Below are positions 15,697 to 25,514 of a stretch of DNA of 64,000 nt, in pieces. Below the pieces are notes generated by a model, which did no database searches, was not told the origin of the DNA, and saw only the letters and a list, made by a program, of their open reading frames with translations. Every line of letters begins with the position of its first letter. Position 1 is the stretch's first letter. Location: NCBI RefSeq assembly GCF_003076475.1, contig NZ_CP020919.1, forward strand, positions 3,410,001-3,474,000, written 5' to 3'. The DNA is from Flavobacterium kingsejongi (GTDB taxonomy: Bacteria > Bacteroidota > Bacteroidia > Flavobacteriales > Flavobacteriaceae). Made by a program: the position numbers and the translations under genes.

Positions 15697-18600
15697 TTAA
15701 TTTTTATCGTACAGCCAGACTCTTAACAGCGACAACAACTGATCGACATCGACCGGTTTTGTAATGTAATCGGAGGCACCGGCATTAATACATTTCTCCC
15801 GGTCACCGGTCATCGCCTTCGCGGTTACCGCAATCACAGGCAATTCCTTTAATTTTTCATCTTTACGGATTCGGGCGGCTGTTTCATACCCGTCCATATT
15901 TGGCATCATCATATCGAGCAGCACAATATCAATTTCAGGATGGCGCTCCAAGGCCTGCAAAGCTTCTTTTCCATCAATAGCAGCAATGATATTCATCTTT
16001 AACGCCTCCAGTGCTTTGGTCAGCGAATAGATATTACGTACATCATCATCTACCACCAATACGGTTTTATTGTTGAGTATATTTTGCAGCAGGTTCCGAT
16101 TTTTATAACTGTCACTGTTTCCGCTGGTCTTTTTATTTTCTTCTACCAGGTGCAGGAATAAAGAAACTTCATCCAGCATCCGTTGGTAGGAATGTGCTGT
16201 TTTTACCACAATGGAATCAGCATATTTTTTGATTTTCAGTTCTTCCTGCATCGACAGGCTTTTTCCGGTAAATACAATAACCGGCAGGTTTTCTAGCCCC
16301 GGGCTTTTCTTAATATTCTCCAGGATTTCATACGCTTGCTTGTCCGGAATACCCATATCGAGGATTACACAGTCCACATGTGCATTTTGCAAGGCACTTA
16401 CCCCTTCGGCAACTTCACTCCTGATCTCTGAATTGATATCATAGGTTTCCAGGAAATAAGCGAGTGCTTTGGCATGTTTCGGATTGTCTTCGATAATCAG
16501 TACTTTCTGGGATTCCCGATTAATAATATGCTCTATCCTCTTGAAAATATCAGGCATCTGCTCAAAAGCAACTGGCTTATCAAGGAAGTTCACCGCACCT
16601 TTTAAGAGGCTTTCCTGTTTTAGCTTATGGGAAGACATAATGTGTACCGGAATCGGCTTGGTTTTAGGATTCGTCTTCAACTCTTCCATAACCTCCCAGC
16701 CGCTTTTTATTGGCAACTGAATATCCAATAATATCCCGGCGGGTTTATACATCAGGGCCAGGTTCAAGGCAAGGTCGCCGCGCACGGACACAATCCCTTT
16801 ATACCCGCGTTTCCGCGTAAAATCCAACAGCGATTTGGCAAAACTGATATCGTCTTCTACGATCAGGATTACCCGGTCTCCTTCCTGGATTGCCTCCCGG
16901 TCATCCGGTACATCTTCCGGAATGTGGGCACTGATGTATTTGTTTTTTGGTAGTACGGGAACAGCTTCATGTACTGTCGTAGCTTCCGCAATAATTTCCT
17001 GCCTTTCACTATACTGCAGGAGTGCCGTTCCAATTACCGGAATGCATAAGGTAAATTCACTTCCCTCATCCGGCGTACTTTTTAGTGTAATTTCACCTTT
17101 CAGCAATTTTGCCAGCTCCCGGCTGATCGAAAGCCCTAAACCGGTACCTCCATATTTACGTTTCGTAGACCCATCGGCCTGCTGGAAAGCTTCAAAAATA
17201 AGGGGCTGTTTGTTCAATGGAATTCCAATACCGGTATCTTTCACACTAAAGCAAATGATCTTATCATCGGTAGGATGGATTTTAATTTCAAGGGTAACGT
17301 TCCCCTGTGCCGTGAATTTTATAGCATTGGAGATTAAATTTTTAAGGATTTGCTCCAAACGCATTTTATCTGTCCGGATCACTACCGGTGCCTCATCTGC
17401 CAGGACTTTAAAAACTATATTCTTGTCTTTTGCCACCTGGTTGAACAGGTCGTAAAGACTTTCTGAAATTTCATTTGTCGCAACATCATCAAATTCCAGT
17501 TCCATTTTACCAGCTTCAATCTTAGAAAGATCGAGGATTTCATCAATCAGTCCCAACAAGCCATTTCCGGAGCTCCGAATCACCTTAGCGAATTCAATCT
17601 GCTCCTCATTCATATTCTTGTCGTTATTTTCCGAAAGCAGCCTGCTCAACAGTAAGATCGAATTAAGGGGCGTTCGCAATTCATGCGACATATTGGCCAA
17701 AAATTCCGATTTGTAACGGGTTGTAAGTTCCAGGTCTTCGGATTTCTTTTGTATTTCTGTATTTTTCTCTTCTAATAAAACGCTACGTTCTGCCAGTTCT
17801 TCGTTGGTTTGTTGCAATTCTTCCTGTTGTACCCTCAGTTCTTCTTCGGAAGCCTGTAATTTTTCGGTTTGGGTTTCCAGTTCCGCATTCATACTTTCCA
17901 ACTCAGTATGCTGCGTTCTTAATTCCTCCGATTGTGCCTGTGTCTCTTCCAGCAATTCCTGCAAACGCTGCCTATTTTGGGCTGCTACAATCGCAATACC
18001 AATTGTATTGGATACGGCATCAAAAAACTCAGTAATCAATGGCGAATATTTCGACAATGCAACCAGTTCTATAGCGCCAATAATTTTATTTTCAAATAAG
18101 GGCACGGCAATAACATGCCCGGGAGTAGCTTCACCCAGCGCATAGGATATCTGAATGCTGTTTGCCGGGATGGCTTCTAACTGTAATATTTTACCCGAAG
18201 CTACCGACTGCCCCATCAGGCCTTCACCCAATTGAATCGTCTTGCGCTTATCGTTTGGTACATAACTGTAACCTGCCGTGAAATGAAGGGTATCACGATC
18301 CAACAGGTACACTACTCCCGCACTGCTCTTTGTATAAAAGGCGACGTATTCAACAACATCTTTCGTCAGCTGTTCCAGGCTTTTCTCGCCAATCATGACC
18401 TCATTTAATGCTGCAATACCCGTTTGAAGCCATTCCTTATCGGATAATGATTTGAACGAAATATCCAACGCACTTGCCATATTGTTCAGCGAATCGCCAA
18501 CGCTTCCTAACGCATCACTCTGGCTGTTATTGACCCGGATATCATAGTTTCCCTGGGCAATTTGCCCCGCAATACCACTGATAACCGTAATTCTTTCTGC

Positions 18601-19266
18601 AGTTTCCCTGTCGCTTTTTTCCAGTTCCTTCTGCAATCGGGTGCGTTCGTTAAAATCTTTCAAGATGCGCCCTAAAAACACAATACTGATGAGCAAAGCC
18701 ACGATCGCAGCCACCACAATCAGTACCAGGCTGCTGGATCCATATTTTTCGGAAGCGGAAGTACGCTCTTTTAAAAGTGCCTGTTCATGGTTCTCCATCC
18801 GCTTGAAAATTATACGGATGCGATCCATCAGGTTTTTGCCAATATCCAGATCGTCGGCCAGGATTTCCTTTCCTGCCGCCTTTTCCTTTATTCTAAGGGC
18901 AAGGTATTTAAAAAACTGATCCTGTAGGGGTTTGAGTTCCTCCAATATTTTTTGCTGTGTAGGATTGTCTGAGGTCAGTGTTTTTACTTCCTGGAAATAT
19001 CGGTTGGAGCGCTCTTCGGAATTGGCATATAATTCCAGGAAATCTTTTCTCCCGGTAACCAGATAGCCCCGCATGTTGGTTTGCGCATCCACCATAACGG
19101 TGGCGTTTTCATTGATATTGTAGATTACCTTATGGGTGTGATCCACCCAGGCATTACTATCCAAAAGGCTATTGATGCTGATAATTGATGCTGTCGAACT
19201 GATAATAAGAATAATCAGTGACACGCTGAAACTGACTAATAAGTTTCTTTTAAAATTTCCTTCCAT
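15697..19266 (-). CDS. CHASE3-HAMP-GAF hybrid histidine kinase with three receivers
   Basis: A 1189-residue inner-membrane kinase. TM1 (about 8-30), a CHASE3-type periplasmic helical domain (about 35-175, with the TNMRGYLVTG motif), TM2 (about 180-200), HAMP (about 205-270), a GAF domain (about 290-435) and a long coiled coil of Glu/Gln heptads (about 440-515) come first. Then HisKA with His528 (SHELRTPLNSI), HATPase (DTGIGI, GGTGLGL), and three receivers with Asp in ILLDIQLP, VILDMGIP and VLLDMMMP. The Glu/Gln-rich coiled coil is the kind of segment CheR and CheB could modify. It is the main sensor of the operon; the periplasmic signal is unknown. Confidence 0.94.
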   Translation of the reverse strand: MEGNFKRNLLVSFSVSLIILIISSTASIISINSLLDSNAWVDHTHKVIYNINENATVMVDAQTNMRGYLVTGRKDFLELYANSEERSNRYFQEVKTLTSDNPTQQKILEELKPLQDQFFKYLALRIKEKAAGKEILADDLDIGKNLMDRIRIIFKRMENHEQALLKERTSASEKYGSSSLVLIVVAAIVALLISIVFLGRILKDFNERTRLQKELEKSDRETAERITVISGIAGQIAQGNYDIRVNNSQSDALGSVGDSLNNMASALDISFKSLSDKEWLQTGIAALNEVMIGEKSLEQLTKDVVEYVAFYTKSSAGVVYLLDRDTLHFTAGYSYVPNDKRKTIQLGEGLMGQSVASGKILQLEAIPANSIQISYALGEATPGHVIAVPLFENKIIGAIELVALSKYSPLITEFFDAVSNTIGIAIVAAQNRQRLQELLEETQAQSEELRTQHTELESMNAELETQTEKLQASEEELRVQQEELQQTNEELAERSVLLEEKNTEIQKKSEDLELTTRYKSEFLANMSHELRTPLNSILLLSRLLSENNDKNMNEEQIEFAKVIRSSGNGLLGLIDEILDLSKIEAGKMELEFDDVATNEISESLYDLFNQVAKDKNIVFKVLADEAPVVIRTDKMRLEQILKNLISNAIKFTAQGNVTLEIKIHPTDDKIICFSVKDTGIGIPLNKQPLIFEAFQQADGSTKRKYGGTGLGLSISRELAKLLKGEITLKSTPDEGSEFTLCIPVIGTALLQYSERQEIIAEATTVHEAVPVLPKNKYISAHIPEDVPDDREAIQEGDRVILIVEDDISFAKSLLDFTRKRGYKGIVSVRGDLALNLALMYKPAGILLDIQLPIKSGWEVMEELKTNPKTKPIPVHIMSSHKLKQESLLKGAVNFLDKPVAFEQMPDIFKRIEHIINRESQKVLIIEDNPKHAKALAYFLETYDINSEIRSEVAEGVSALQNAHVDCVILDMGIPDKQAYEILENIKKSPGLENLPVIVFTGKSLSMQEELKIKKYADSIVVKTAHSYQRMLDEVSLFLHLVEENKKTSGNSDSYKNRNLLQNILNNKTVLVVDDDVRNIYSLTKALEALKMNIIAAIDGKEALQALERHPEIDIVLLDMMMPNMDGYETAARIRKDEKLKELPVIAVTAKAMTGDREKCINAGASDYITKPVDVDQLLSLLRVWLYDKN

Positions 19267-19292
19267 ATGTATGCTATAAGCAAATTGCTATT

Positions 19293-20852
19293 TTACAAGG
19301 GTAATATGATGATAAAGCTGGAGCCACTGCCCACTTCGCTTTTCGCCGTAATTAAACCGTTGTGTTTTTCTATTATTTTTTTGGCGATGGCCAATCCTAT
19401 GCCGGTCCCTTCATAACTTCTGCGGTCATTCAGGCTCTGAAATATGATAAATATTTTATCGAGGTAGGCTTCATCAAATCCAATTCCATTATCTTTTACA
19501 ATAATCCTGCTGTAAGCTCCGGAGGCATCCATTGGGCTGTCCGGTTCTTTACTGGCGATACGCTCAGCAGTAATTTCGATTTTAGGAGCTACCTCAGCCC
19601 TGGAGAATTTGAGGGCATTCCCAACCAAATTTTGAATTACCTGCCGCAACTGGCTTGGAACACCATTGATTACCGGTAAATCCTCGATGGAAACTGTCGC
19701 ATTCTTACTCTCAATCAGGTAATCGAGATCGGACAATACTTCCTGTAAAACATCGTTCAAATCGGTTGGATAGGGTTTAACAATCGCTGATAAACGGGAA
19801 TAATCCAATAAATCGGTGATCAGTTTGGACATTCTTTCTGCAGAACTCAAGGTACGGTCTATATAATCAACAGCAGTAGCGTTATCCTGCAGATATTTCT
19901 CTTTGATTATTTTTATGAAGATTTCGATTTTACGAATGGGCTCTTTCAGGTCATGGGATACCACCCAGGAGAATTGCTGCAATTCATGATTCCGGAATTC
20001 CAGTTCTTCATTCTTGGCCATCAGTTCTCTTGTCCGTTCGGTGACTTTTATTTCGAGGCATTCATTAGCCTGTTTTTGCTCATGGATATCGGTAAAGGTA
20101 CCTACCCAGCGCGTAATGCTTTCATGGTGGATTACCGGTACGATTTTCATTATGAAATAGCGAAATTCATGGGATTTTAAATTGCGGATCCGTACTTCAC
20201 AACTGAATTGGGTACCCTCACTCAAATGGTATTGCCATTTCTGAAAGCCGCTGCAATCCTCCGGATGCACTTCCGGAAATCCAGTAGTATCCGCAGCATA
20301 TTGGTACCAGGGTTCGTTGGCATAGTCTATACTGCCGTTCCGGGATATGATAAACGCAATTTGGGGCAATGATTTTAATACCGACGTGAGTTCTTCCATC
20401 TGTGAAGAAAGCTTTTCCTGGGCTTCTTTCCTGATTTCCACCTCTTTCGACAGCATGTCCCGAATATCTTTGAGCTCTTTTTTTTGTTCGTAGAGCTTTA
20501 GAAAAGTTTTGACTTTTAATATCAGCAAATCCGAATCTACCGGCTTGGTGATATAATCCACACCCCCGGATTCATACCCTTTGGATATAAATTTCTTTTG
20601 TTTGTTTACCGCAGAGAGGAAAAGTACCGGAATATCTTTGGTCCGGTTGCTGCCAGCCAGGTTTTCGACGACTTCAAATCCATCCATCCCAGGCATTTGC
20701 ACATCCATGATGATCAGCGAATAGTCGCGTTTTAATATCTTTCGCAGCGCCTCTTCACCAGATTCAGCCGTATCGACTGGTAAACCATGCAGTTCCAGTA
20801 TTTTTTTCAGTGCAACAATATTTGCCCTTATATCATCAACAATTAAAATCAT
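19293..20852 (-). CDS. Receiver-PAS-histidine kinase
   Basis: A soluble 519-residue kinase with an N-terminal receiver (Asp in LIIMDVQMPGMDGFE), a PAS domain (about 150-275), a coiled coil, HisKA with SHDLKEPIRKIE, and a HATPase domain with DNGIGF and GTGIGLAI. A receiver ahead of a kinase lets phosphorylation by another kinase control its activity, similar to a bacteriophytochrome-type relay. The start ATGA overlaps the stop of the upstream receiver gene by 4 bp, and the gap to the next gene is 26 bp. Confidence 0.93.
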   Translation of the reverse strand: MILIVDDIRANIVALKKILELHGLPVDTAESGEEALRKILKRDYSLIIMDVQMPGMDGFEVVENLAGSNRTKDIPVLFLSAVNKQKKFISKGYESGGVDYITKPVDSDLLILKVKTFLKLYEQKKELKDIRDMLSKEVEIRKEAQEKLSSQMEELTSVLKSLPQIAFIISRNGSIDYANEPWYQYAADTTGFPEVHPEDCSGFQKWQYHLSEGTQFSCEVRIRNLKSHEFRYFIMKIVPVIHHESITRWVGTFTDIHEQKQANECLEIKVTERTRELMAKNEELEFRNHELQQFSWVVSHDLKEPIRKIEIFIKIIKEKYLQDNATAVDYIDRTLSSAERMSKLITDLLDYSRLSAIVKPYPTDLNDVLQEVLSDLDYLIESKNATVSIEDLPVINGVPSQLRQVIQNLVGNALKFSRAEVAPKIEITAERIASKEPDSPMDASGAYSRIIVKDNGIGFDEAYLDKIFIIFQSLNDRRSYEGTGIGLAIAKKIIEKHNGLITAKSEVGSGSSFIIILPL

Positions 20853-21280
20853 AGTGCGGGAGGAATTGTGTTAACTGCAGGAAGAATGCCCTGCCGTATC
20901 ACCCCGGCAATACGTGTACATAATGTTTTAAAATCATTCGGTTTTTCAATATAATCAACGGCACCATTTGCAAAACATTCTTTTTGGTATTCGACAGAAC
21001 AGGAAGTAGAATACATGATCACATGTATGTGCTTCAGTTTTGTGGATTTTTGAATTTCTTTGAGGCAGTCCAGTCCATTCATCCGGGGCATGTTGACATC
21101 CATAAAGATCAGTTCGGGAAGTACAGCACCTTCGGTATTAAGTTGCTCCAGGGCATGGATACCATCTGATGCGCTGGTATACTGAATAGAATTATCGGCG
21201 TCACTAAGCGCCTCTTGGAATAGTAGCTGATCGTCGGGGTCATCATCTACCAGTAGTATTGAGTTTATTTTTTGAATCAC
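20849..21280 (-). CDS. Single-domain response regulator, first gene of the operon
   Basis: A 143-residue receiver with LLVDDDPDDQLLFQEAL at the N-terminus (the Rcp1-like DDDxDD pattern), phosphoacceptor Asp in LIFMDVNMPRMNG and switch Lys in YIEKPNDF. Rcp1-type receivers usually pair with REC- or PAS-linked kinases such as the next gene. It is the promoter-proximal gene of the six-gene operon. The 196 bp between it and the divergent GH92 gene must hold both promoters, but no clear TAnnTTTG was found for this gene. Confidence 0.92.
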   Translation of the reverse strand: MIQKINSILLVDDDPDDQLLFQEALSDADNSIQYTSASDGIHALEQLNTEGAVLPELIFMDVNMPRMNGLDCLKEIQKSTKLKHIHVIMYSTSCSVEYQKECFANGAVDYIEKPNDFKTLCTRIAGVIRQGILPAVNTIPPAL

Positions 21281-21476
21281 AACCCAAAAGTATAAAAAAG
21301 AACTGACAATTTATTATACCATTATCGTATTTCACAAATTATTAGGGATCCTAAAACGGATCTATTTCACCTAATTCCCCTGCCGTAAATCAGCCCGTAT
21401 AGCAATTAGTACCCCAAAACACTGTCTTATAAAACCTTATTTTTTATGTATTTTAGAGGCCTGATTTGAAACAACC

Positions 21477-23777
21477 ATGAAAAAAGCTATCGCTATCCTA
21501 AGTGGAATCCTGTTATTTACCGCTGCTGGACATTCCCAAAAAGTTGTCCGAAAAAACTACGAATACATCAATCCCATTATTGGTACCCAACGGATGGGAC
21601 ATACCTATCCAGGAGCCACTGTGCCCTTTGGGTCAGTACAGCTAAGTCCGGAAACGGATACTATCGCTTATGAGCTGGACAAAAAATACAATGGGGAAGC
21701 GTATAAATATTGTGCGGGATACCAATATGATGATCCTACAATCACCGGATTCAGCCATACCCATTTTAGTGGAACAGGGCATTCCGATCTCGGGGATTTC
21801 CTGATTATGCCCACCACCGGCGCCTTACAACTCAATCCCGGTACTGCTGCCCATCCTGAAAAGGGCTACCGATCGCGGTATTCCCACACCAGTGAATCCG
21901 CACAGGCCAATTATTATAAAGTAAAACTGGAAGATTACAATATTGTCGCAGAGCTTACGACCAGTCCACGGGTAGGATTCCACCGCTACAGTTTTCCAAA
22001 AAGCACCGATGCCCATATTATCTTCGATCTTATGGCAGGAATTTACAATCATAAGGAAAAAAATGTATGGACTTTTGTCCGGGTGGAAAATGATACCCTC
22101 ATCACCGGATACCGCCAAACACAAGGCTGGGCACGCACCCGAACGGTCTATTTTGCGATGGCATTTTCCAAGCCAATCCAAAAATACGGTACCCGAAACT
22201 ACGATGAAAACAACATCTATAAAGGCTTTTGGAGAAAGTTTGACCAAACCCAAAACTTCCCTGAAGTAGCCGGGCGTAACCTCAAAATGTACTTTGACTT
22301 CGACACTGAGGAAAACGAACAGATCCAAATCAAGTTTGCCCTTTCACCTGTCAGTACCGAAGGCGCATTGGCGAATATGAGAGCCGAGATTCCACACTGG
22401 GATTTTGACCGCACGAAGAACGAAGGACAACAGCTTTGGGAAAAGGAACTGGATAAAATAAAAGTTATAACGCTGAATGAAGATGACAAAACCAATTTCT
22501 ACACCGCCATGTACCATGCTTTTATCAATCCTACAGTATACATGGATACTGATGGACGCTACAAAGGCCTGGATCAGAACATCCATACAGCAGTAGGCTT
22601 TACCAATTACACTACTTTTTCTTTGTGGGATACCTATCGTGCCCTGCATCCGTTATTCAATATTGTACAGCCGAAACGCAACAGCGATATGATCCAATCC
22701 ATGCTGGCTCATTACGACCAAAGCGTACACAAAGCTTTGCCCGTTTGGTCCCATTATGCCAATGAGAACTGGTGTATGATTGGCTACCATGCCGTATCGG
22801 TAATTGCGGACGCCATTATTAAAGGCAATGCTGATTTTGATACTGAAAAAGCACTACAGGCGTGTATCAGTTCCTCCAACCTCCGCTACTATGATGGAAT
22901 CGATTCCTATTTGAAATTTGGATATGTCCCTGAAGATAAAAACGGTTCTTCCGTTTCCAAAACTCTGGAATATGCATACGACGACTGGTGTATTGCACAA
23001 ATTGCCAAAAAGTTAGGGAAGGCCGATATTTATGCGAAATACATGAAGCGTTCCCGCAGTTATCAAAATGTATTTGATGCGAACACAGGCTTTATGCGTC
23101 CGCGCCTTAGTGATGGAAGCTTTAAAAGTCCGTTCGATCCATTGGATACGCATGCTTCCGGTTTTATCGAAGGCAATGCCTGGAATTACAGCCTGTATGT
23201 GCCGCATGATCCGGAAGCTTTGATACAGCTTAACGGTGGCAAGGAAAAGTTTGTTCGACATCTTGACTCCCTGTTTACCATGACGCTACCCGACAAATAT
23301 TTCGAACATACCGAAGACATCACACGTGATGGCATCATTGGAAATTATGTACACGGGAATGAGCCCTCCCATCATGTGGCTTATTTGTACAACTGGACGG
23401 ACCAGCCCTGGAAAACGCAGCGACGCATCCGGATGATTCTAAAAGCGATGTACAAACCTACTCCCGACGGACTGGGTGGTAATGATGATACCGGCCAAAT
23501 GAGTGCGTGGTATATTTTCAGCACTTTGGGTTTTTATCCGGTAGCCCCGGGTTCTGACCAATATGCCTTTGGAAGTCCCAGTGTTACCGGGGCTGAACTG
23601 CAACTTGAAAACGGCAAGACATTTACCATTACTACCAAAAACCAAAGTGCCAAAAATGTCTATGTCAAAAAAATAATACTAAATGGCACGCCCCTCAACA
23701 GGCATTATATCACCCAGAGTGAAATCATGAACGGCGGAACACTGCAATTTGAGATGAGCGGAAAGCCAAAACGGTAG
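21477..23777 (+). CDS. GH92 family alpha-mannosidase, secreted
   Basis: A 766-residue Ca2+-dependent exo-alpha-mannosidase (usually alpha-1,2). A signal peptide (MKKAIAILSGILLFTAAG, ending near GHSQ) is followed by the GH92 N-terminal block YINPIIGTQRMGHTYPGA, VPFGSVQLSPET, and GFSHTHFSGTG. The catalytic centre of the family is recognisable in GNEPSHH (acid) and GGNDDTGQMSAWY (base pair of Asp). It acts in the periplasm or on the cell surface on N-glycan or fungal mannan ends. No SusC/SusD pair is next to it, so it is not part of a full utilisation locus here. A strong hairpin follows. Confidence 0.95.
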   Translation: MKKAIAILSGILLFTAAGHSQKVVRKNYEYINPIIGTQRMGHTYPGATVPFGSVQLSPETDTIAYELDKKYNGEAYKYCAGYQYDDPTITGFSHTHFSGTGHSDLGDFLIMPTTGALQLNPGTAAHPEKGYRSRYSHTSESAQANYYKVKLEDYNIVAELTTSPRVGFHRYSFPKSTDAHIIFDLMAGIYNHKEKNVWTFVRVENDTLITGYRQTQGWARTRTVYFAMAFSKPIQKYGTRNYDENNIYKGFWRKFDQTQNFPEVAGRNLKMYFDFDTEENEQIQIKFALSPVSTEGALANMRAEIPHWDFDRTKNEGQQLWEKELDKIKVITLNEDDKTNFYTAMYHAFINPTVYMDTDGRYKGLDQNIHTAVGFTNYTTFSLWDTYRALHPLFNIVQPKRNSDMIQSMLAHYDQSVHKALPVWSHYANENWCMIGYHAVSVIADAIIKGNADFDTEKALQACISSSNLRYYDGIDSYLKFGYVPEDKNGSSVSKTLEYAYDDWCIAQIAKKLGKADIYAKYMKRSRSYQNVFDANTGFMRPRLSDGSFKSPFDPLDTHASGFIEGNAWNYSLYVPHDPEALIQLNGGKEKFVRHLDSLFTMTLPDKYFEHTEDITRDGIIGNYVHGNEPSHHVAYLYNWTDQPWKTQRRIRMILKAMYKPTPDGLGGNDDTGQMSAWYIFSTLGFYPVAPGSDQYAFGSPSVTGAELQLENGKTFTITTKNQSAKNVYVKKIILNGTPLNRHYITQSEIMNGGTLQFEMSGKPKR

Positions 23778-23787
23778 CAGTATAGAA

Positions 23788-23822
23788 TACCGAAGGCGGT
23801 TATCAACTAACCGCCTTCGGTA
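23788..23822 (+). terminator. Hairpin terminator after GH92 gene
   Basis: A 15-bp perfect stem (TACCGAAGGCGGTTA and its complement) with the 5-nt loop TCAAC, 11 bp after the stop codon. The following T-rich stretch is short. Confidence 0.85.
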
Positions 23823-23836
23823 CTTATTGTTTTAAA

Positions 23837-23902
23837 TCATTCGGAGTCTGTAACCAGCATGGCACAAAACAGCATCCTTATTAATTTCTTCATATTATTC
23901 AT
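23837..23902 (-). CDS. Possible 21-residue hydrophobic small protein
   Basis: Begins MNNMKKLIRMLFCAMLV and ends TDSE before TGA. The start looks like a signal peptide or tiny membrane peptide. It overlaps the degraded-looking frame described next and may instead be the start of a gene that has lost its remainder. No ribosome-binding site or promoter was seen. Confidence 0.2.
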   Translation of the reverse strand: MNNMKKLIRMLFCAMLVTDSE

Positions 23903-24011
23903 TGATTGTATATACTTTACCATTACACCTACAAGGAAAACTTAGAATTGTATCTTTTTTATGGATGTTAAATGTCAATTCCCCTTTTCGTTTGATGATG
24001 GTATCTCCTTC
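23895..24011 (-). pseudogene. Possible remnant of a small protein gene downstream of aspA
   Basis: Between an upstream TGA and a TAA there is a 38-residue open stretch with natural composition, including GDTIIKRKGELTFNIHKKD and SFPCRCNGKVYTINE. No ATG starts it. It reads like the C-terminus of a gene whose beginning has decayed. The alternative is chance. Confidence 0.2.
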
Positions 24012-24069
24012 TCATAAGTTCTTCAGATAATGGCAAAACCAGGACCAAATATAGCCAACTATACCAAAA

Positions 24070-25479
24070 TTAAGAGTTGATAAATTGAGGATTAATAAGA
24101 TTTTCAAGCGAATAAATCTGATCCCATTTTGCCTGTGTGATTAACTGTTTTTCAAGTACTACGATATCATGAATGGACTTCCCGGTAGCCAGGGCTTCTT
24201 TTGCTATACCTGAACAAGCCTCGTAACCCAATATCGGGTTGAGTTGGGTCACAATCCCTATACTTTGCATCACCTGTTCCCGCATGTGCTCCACATTGGC
24301 AGTAATACCGTCAATGCATTTTTCCCGCAGGGTATCACAAGCTTTCCCAAGGTATTCTAAAGATGTGAAGAGGGAAAATCCAATTACTGGTTCCATTACA
24401 TTAAGTTGCAATTGCCCTGCCTCGGCGGCCATAGTGACCGTAGTATCGGCACCAATCACATAAAAACAAGTCTGATTGACCACTTCGGGAATCACCGGAT
24501 TTACTTTTCCAGGCATTATCGAAGAACCGGGCTGTAATGCGGGCAAATTGATTTCACCAAAACCACAACGCGGACCACTACTCAGCAACCGTAAATCATT
24601 ACAGACTTTACTGAGTTTAATCGCACTTCTTTTTAAAGTACCGCTTAATTGTACAAAGGCACCCGGATCATAAGTGGCTTCAAATAGGTCAGCTGCAAGA
24701 TATACAGGAACACCACTGATTTCTGCCAGATGGCGGACACAAATTTCAGAATATCCCTGAGGTGCATTTACTTTTGTCCCAATCGCGGTTGCTCCCATGT
24801 TGACTTCGGTAATCAAATCTTCCGACTCACTGATACGGGTTGCATCTTCTGCTATGGTCGTTGCAAAAGCATTGAACTCCTGCCCCAGTGTCATTGGGAC
24901 AGCATCCTGTAACTGCGTCCGACCCATCTTTAATACGGTAGAAAATTCCTGGCCTTTGGCAAAAAAAGATTGCTGTAATTTATCGAGCTTATCGGCAAAA
25001 TGCTCCATTTTAAGGTAAAGTGCAATACGGAAAGCCGTTGGATAGGCATCATTAGTGCTTTGCGAAAGATTGACATCATTATTGGGATGCAGGTATTGGT
25101 ATTCGCCCTTTTTATGGCCCATGTGTTCCAGTCCGAGATTGGCAATTACCTCATTCGCATTCATATTCGTCGATGTTCCTGCACCACCCTGAATCAGGTC
25201 GCTGATAAACTGATCGGTAAACTCTCCGGCAATGAGACGGTCACAGGCATAAACTATGGCATCTCTCTTTTTTACATCCAGTACACCCAGTTCATAATTG
25301 GCCAGGGCAGCCGCTTTTTTCACATACCCGAATCCACGGATAAACAGCGGCTCACTCCCAATAGGAATTCCTGTGATATTGAAATTCTCTTTGGCCCGGA
25401 GCGTTTGTACTCCGTAATAAAACTCATTGGATATCTTTTTTTCTCCAAGAAAATCGTGTTCAATGCGAAAATCATCCAT
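24070..25479 (-). CDS. aspA: Aspartate ammonia-lyase
   Basis: Catalyses L-aspartate to fumarate plus ammonia in the cytoplasm. The 469-residue product begins FRIEHDFLGEKKI and carries the superfamily signature GSSIMPGKVNPVIPEV with the catalytic Ser. Substrate-binding blocks GGAGTSTNMNANEVIAN and NLSQSTNDAYPTAFR are also present. GRTQLQDAVPMTLGQEF is typical of aspartase and fumarase C; length and the asparaginase neighbour favour aspartase. It lies 35 bp after ansB on the same strand, making an Asn to Asp to fumarate operon. Confidence 0.94.
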   Translation of the reverse strand: MDDFRIEHDFLGEKKISNEFYYGVQTLRAKENFNITGIPIGSEPLFIRGFGYVKKAAALANYELGVLDVKKRDAIVYACDRLIAGEFTDQFISDLIQGGAGTSTNMNANEVIANLGLEHMGHKKGEYQYLHPNNDVNLSQSTNDAYPTAFRIALYLKMEHFADKLDKLQQSFFAKGQEFSTVLKMGRTQLQDAVPMTLGQEFNAFATTIAEDATRISESEDLITEVNMGATAIGTKVNAPQGYSEICVRHLAEISGVPVYLAADLFEATYDPGAFVQLSGTLKRSAIKLSKVCNDLRLLSSGPRCGFGEINLPALQPGSSIMPGKVNPVIPEVVNQTCFYVIGADTTVTMAAEAGQLQLNVMEPVIGFSLFTSLEYLGKACDTLREKCIDGITANVEHMREQVMQSIGIVTQLNPILGYEACSGIAKEALATGKSIHDIVVLEKQLITQAKWDQIYSLENLINPQFINS

Positions 25480-25514
25480 AATAGCAGGGGTGTTAAGTTT
25501 CGTAAAATCAAGGG

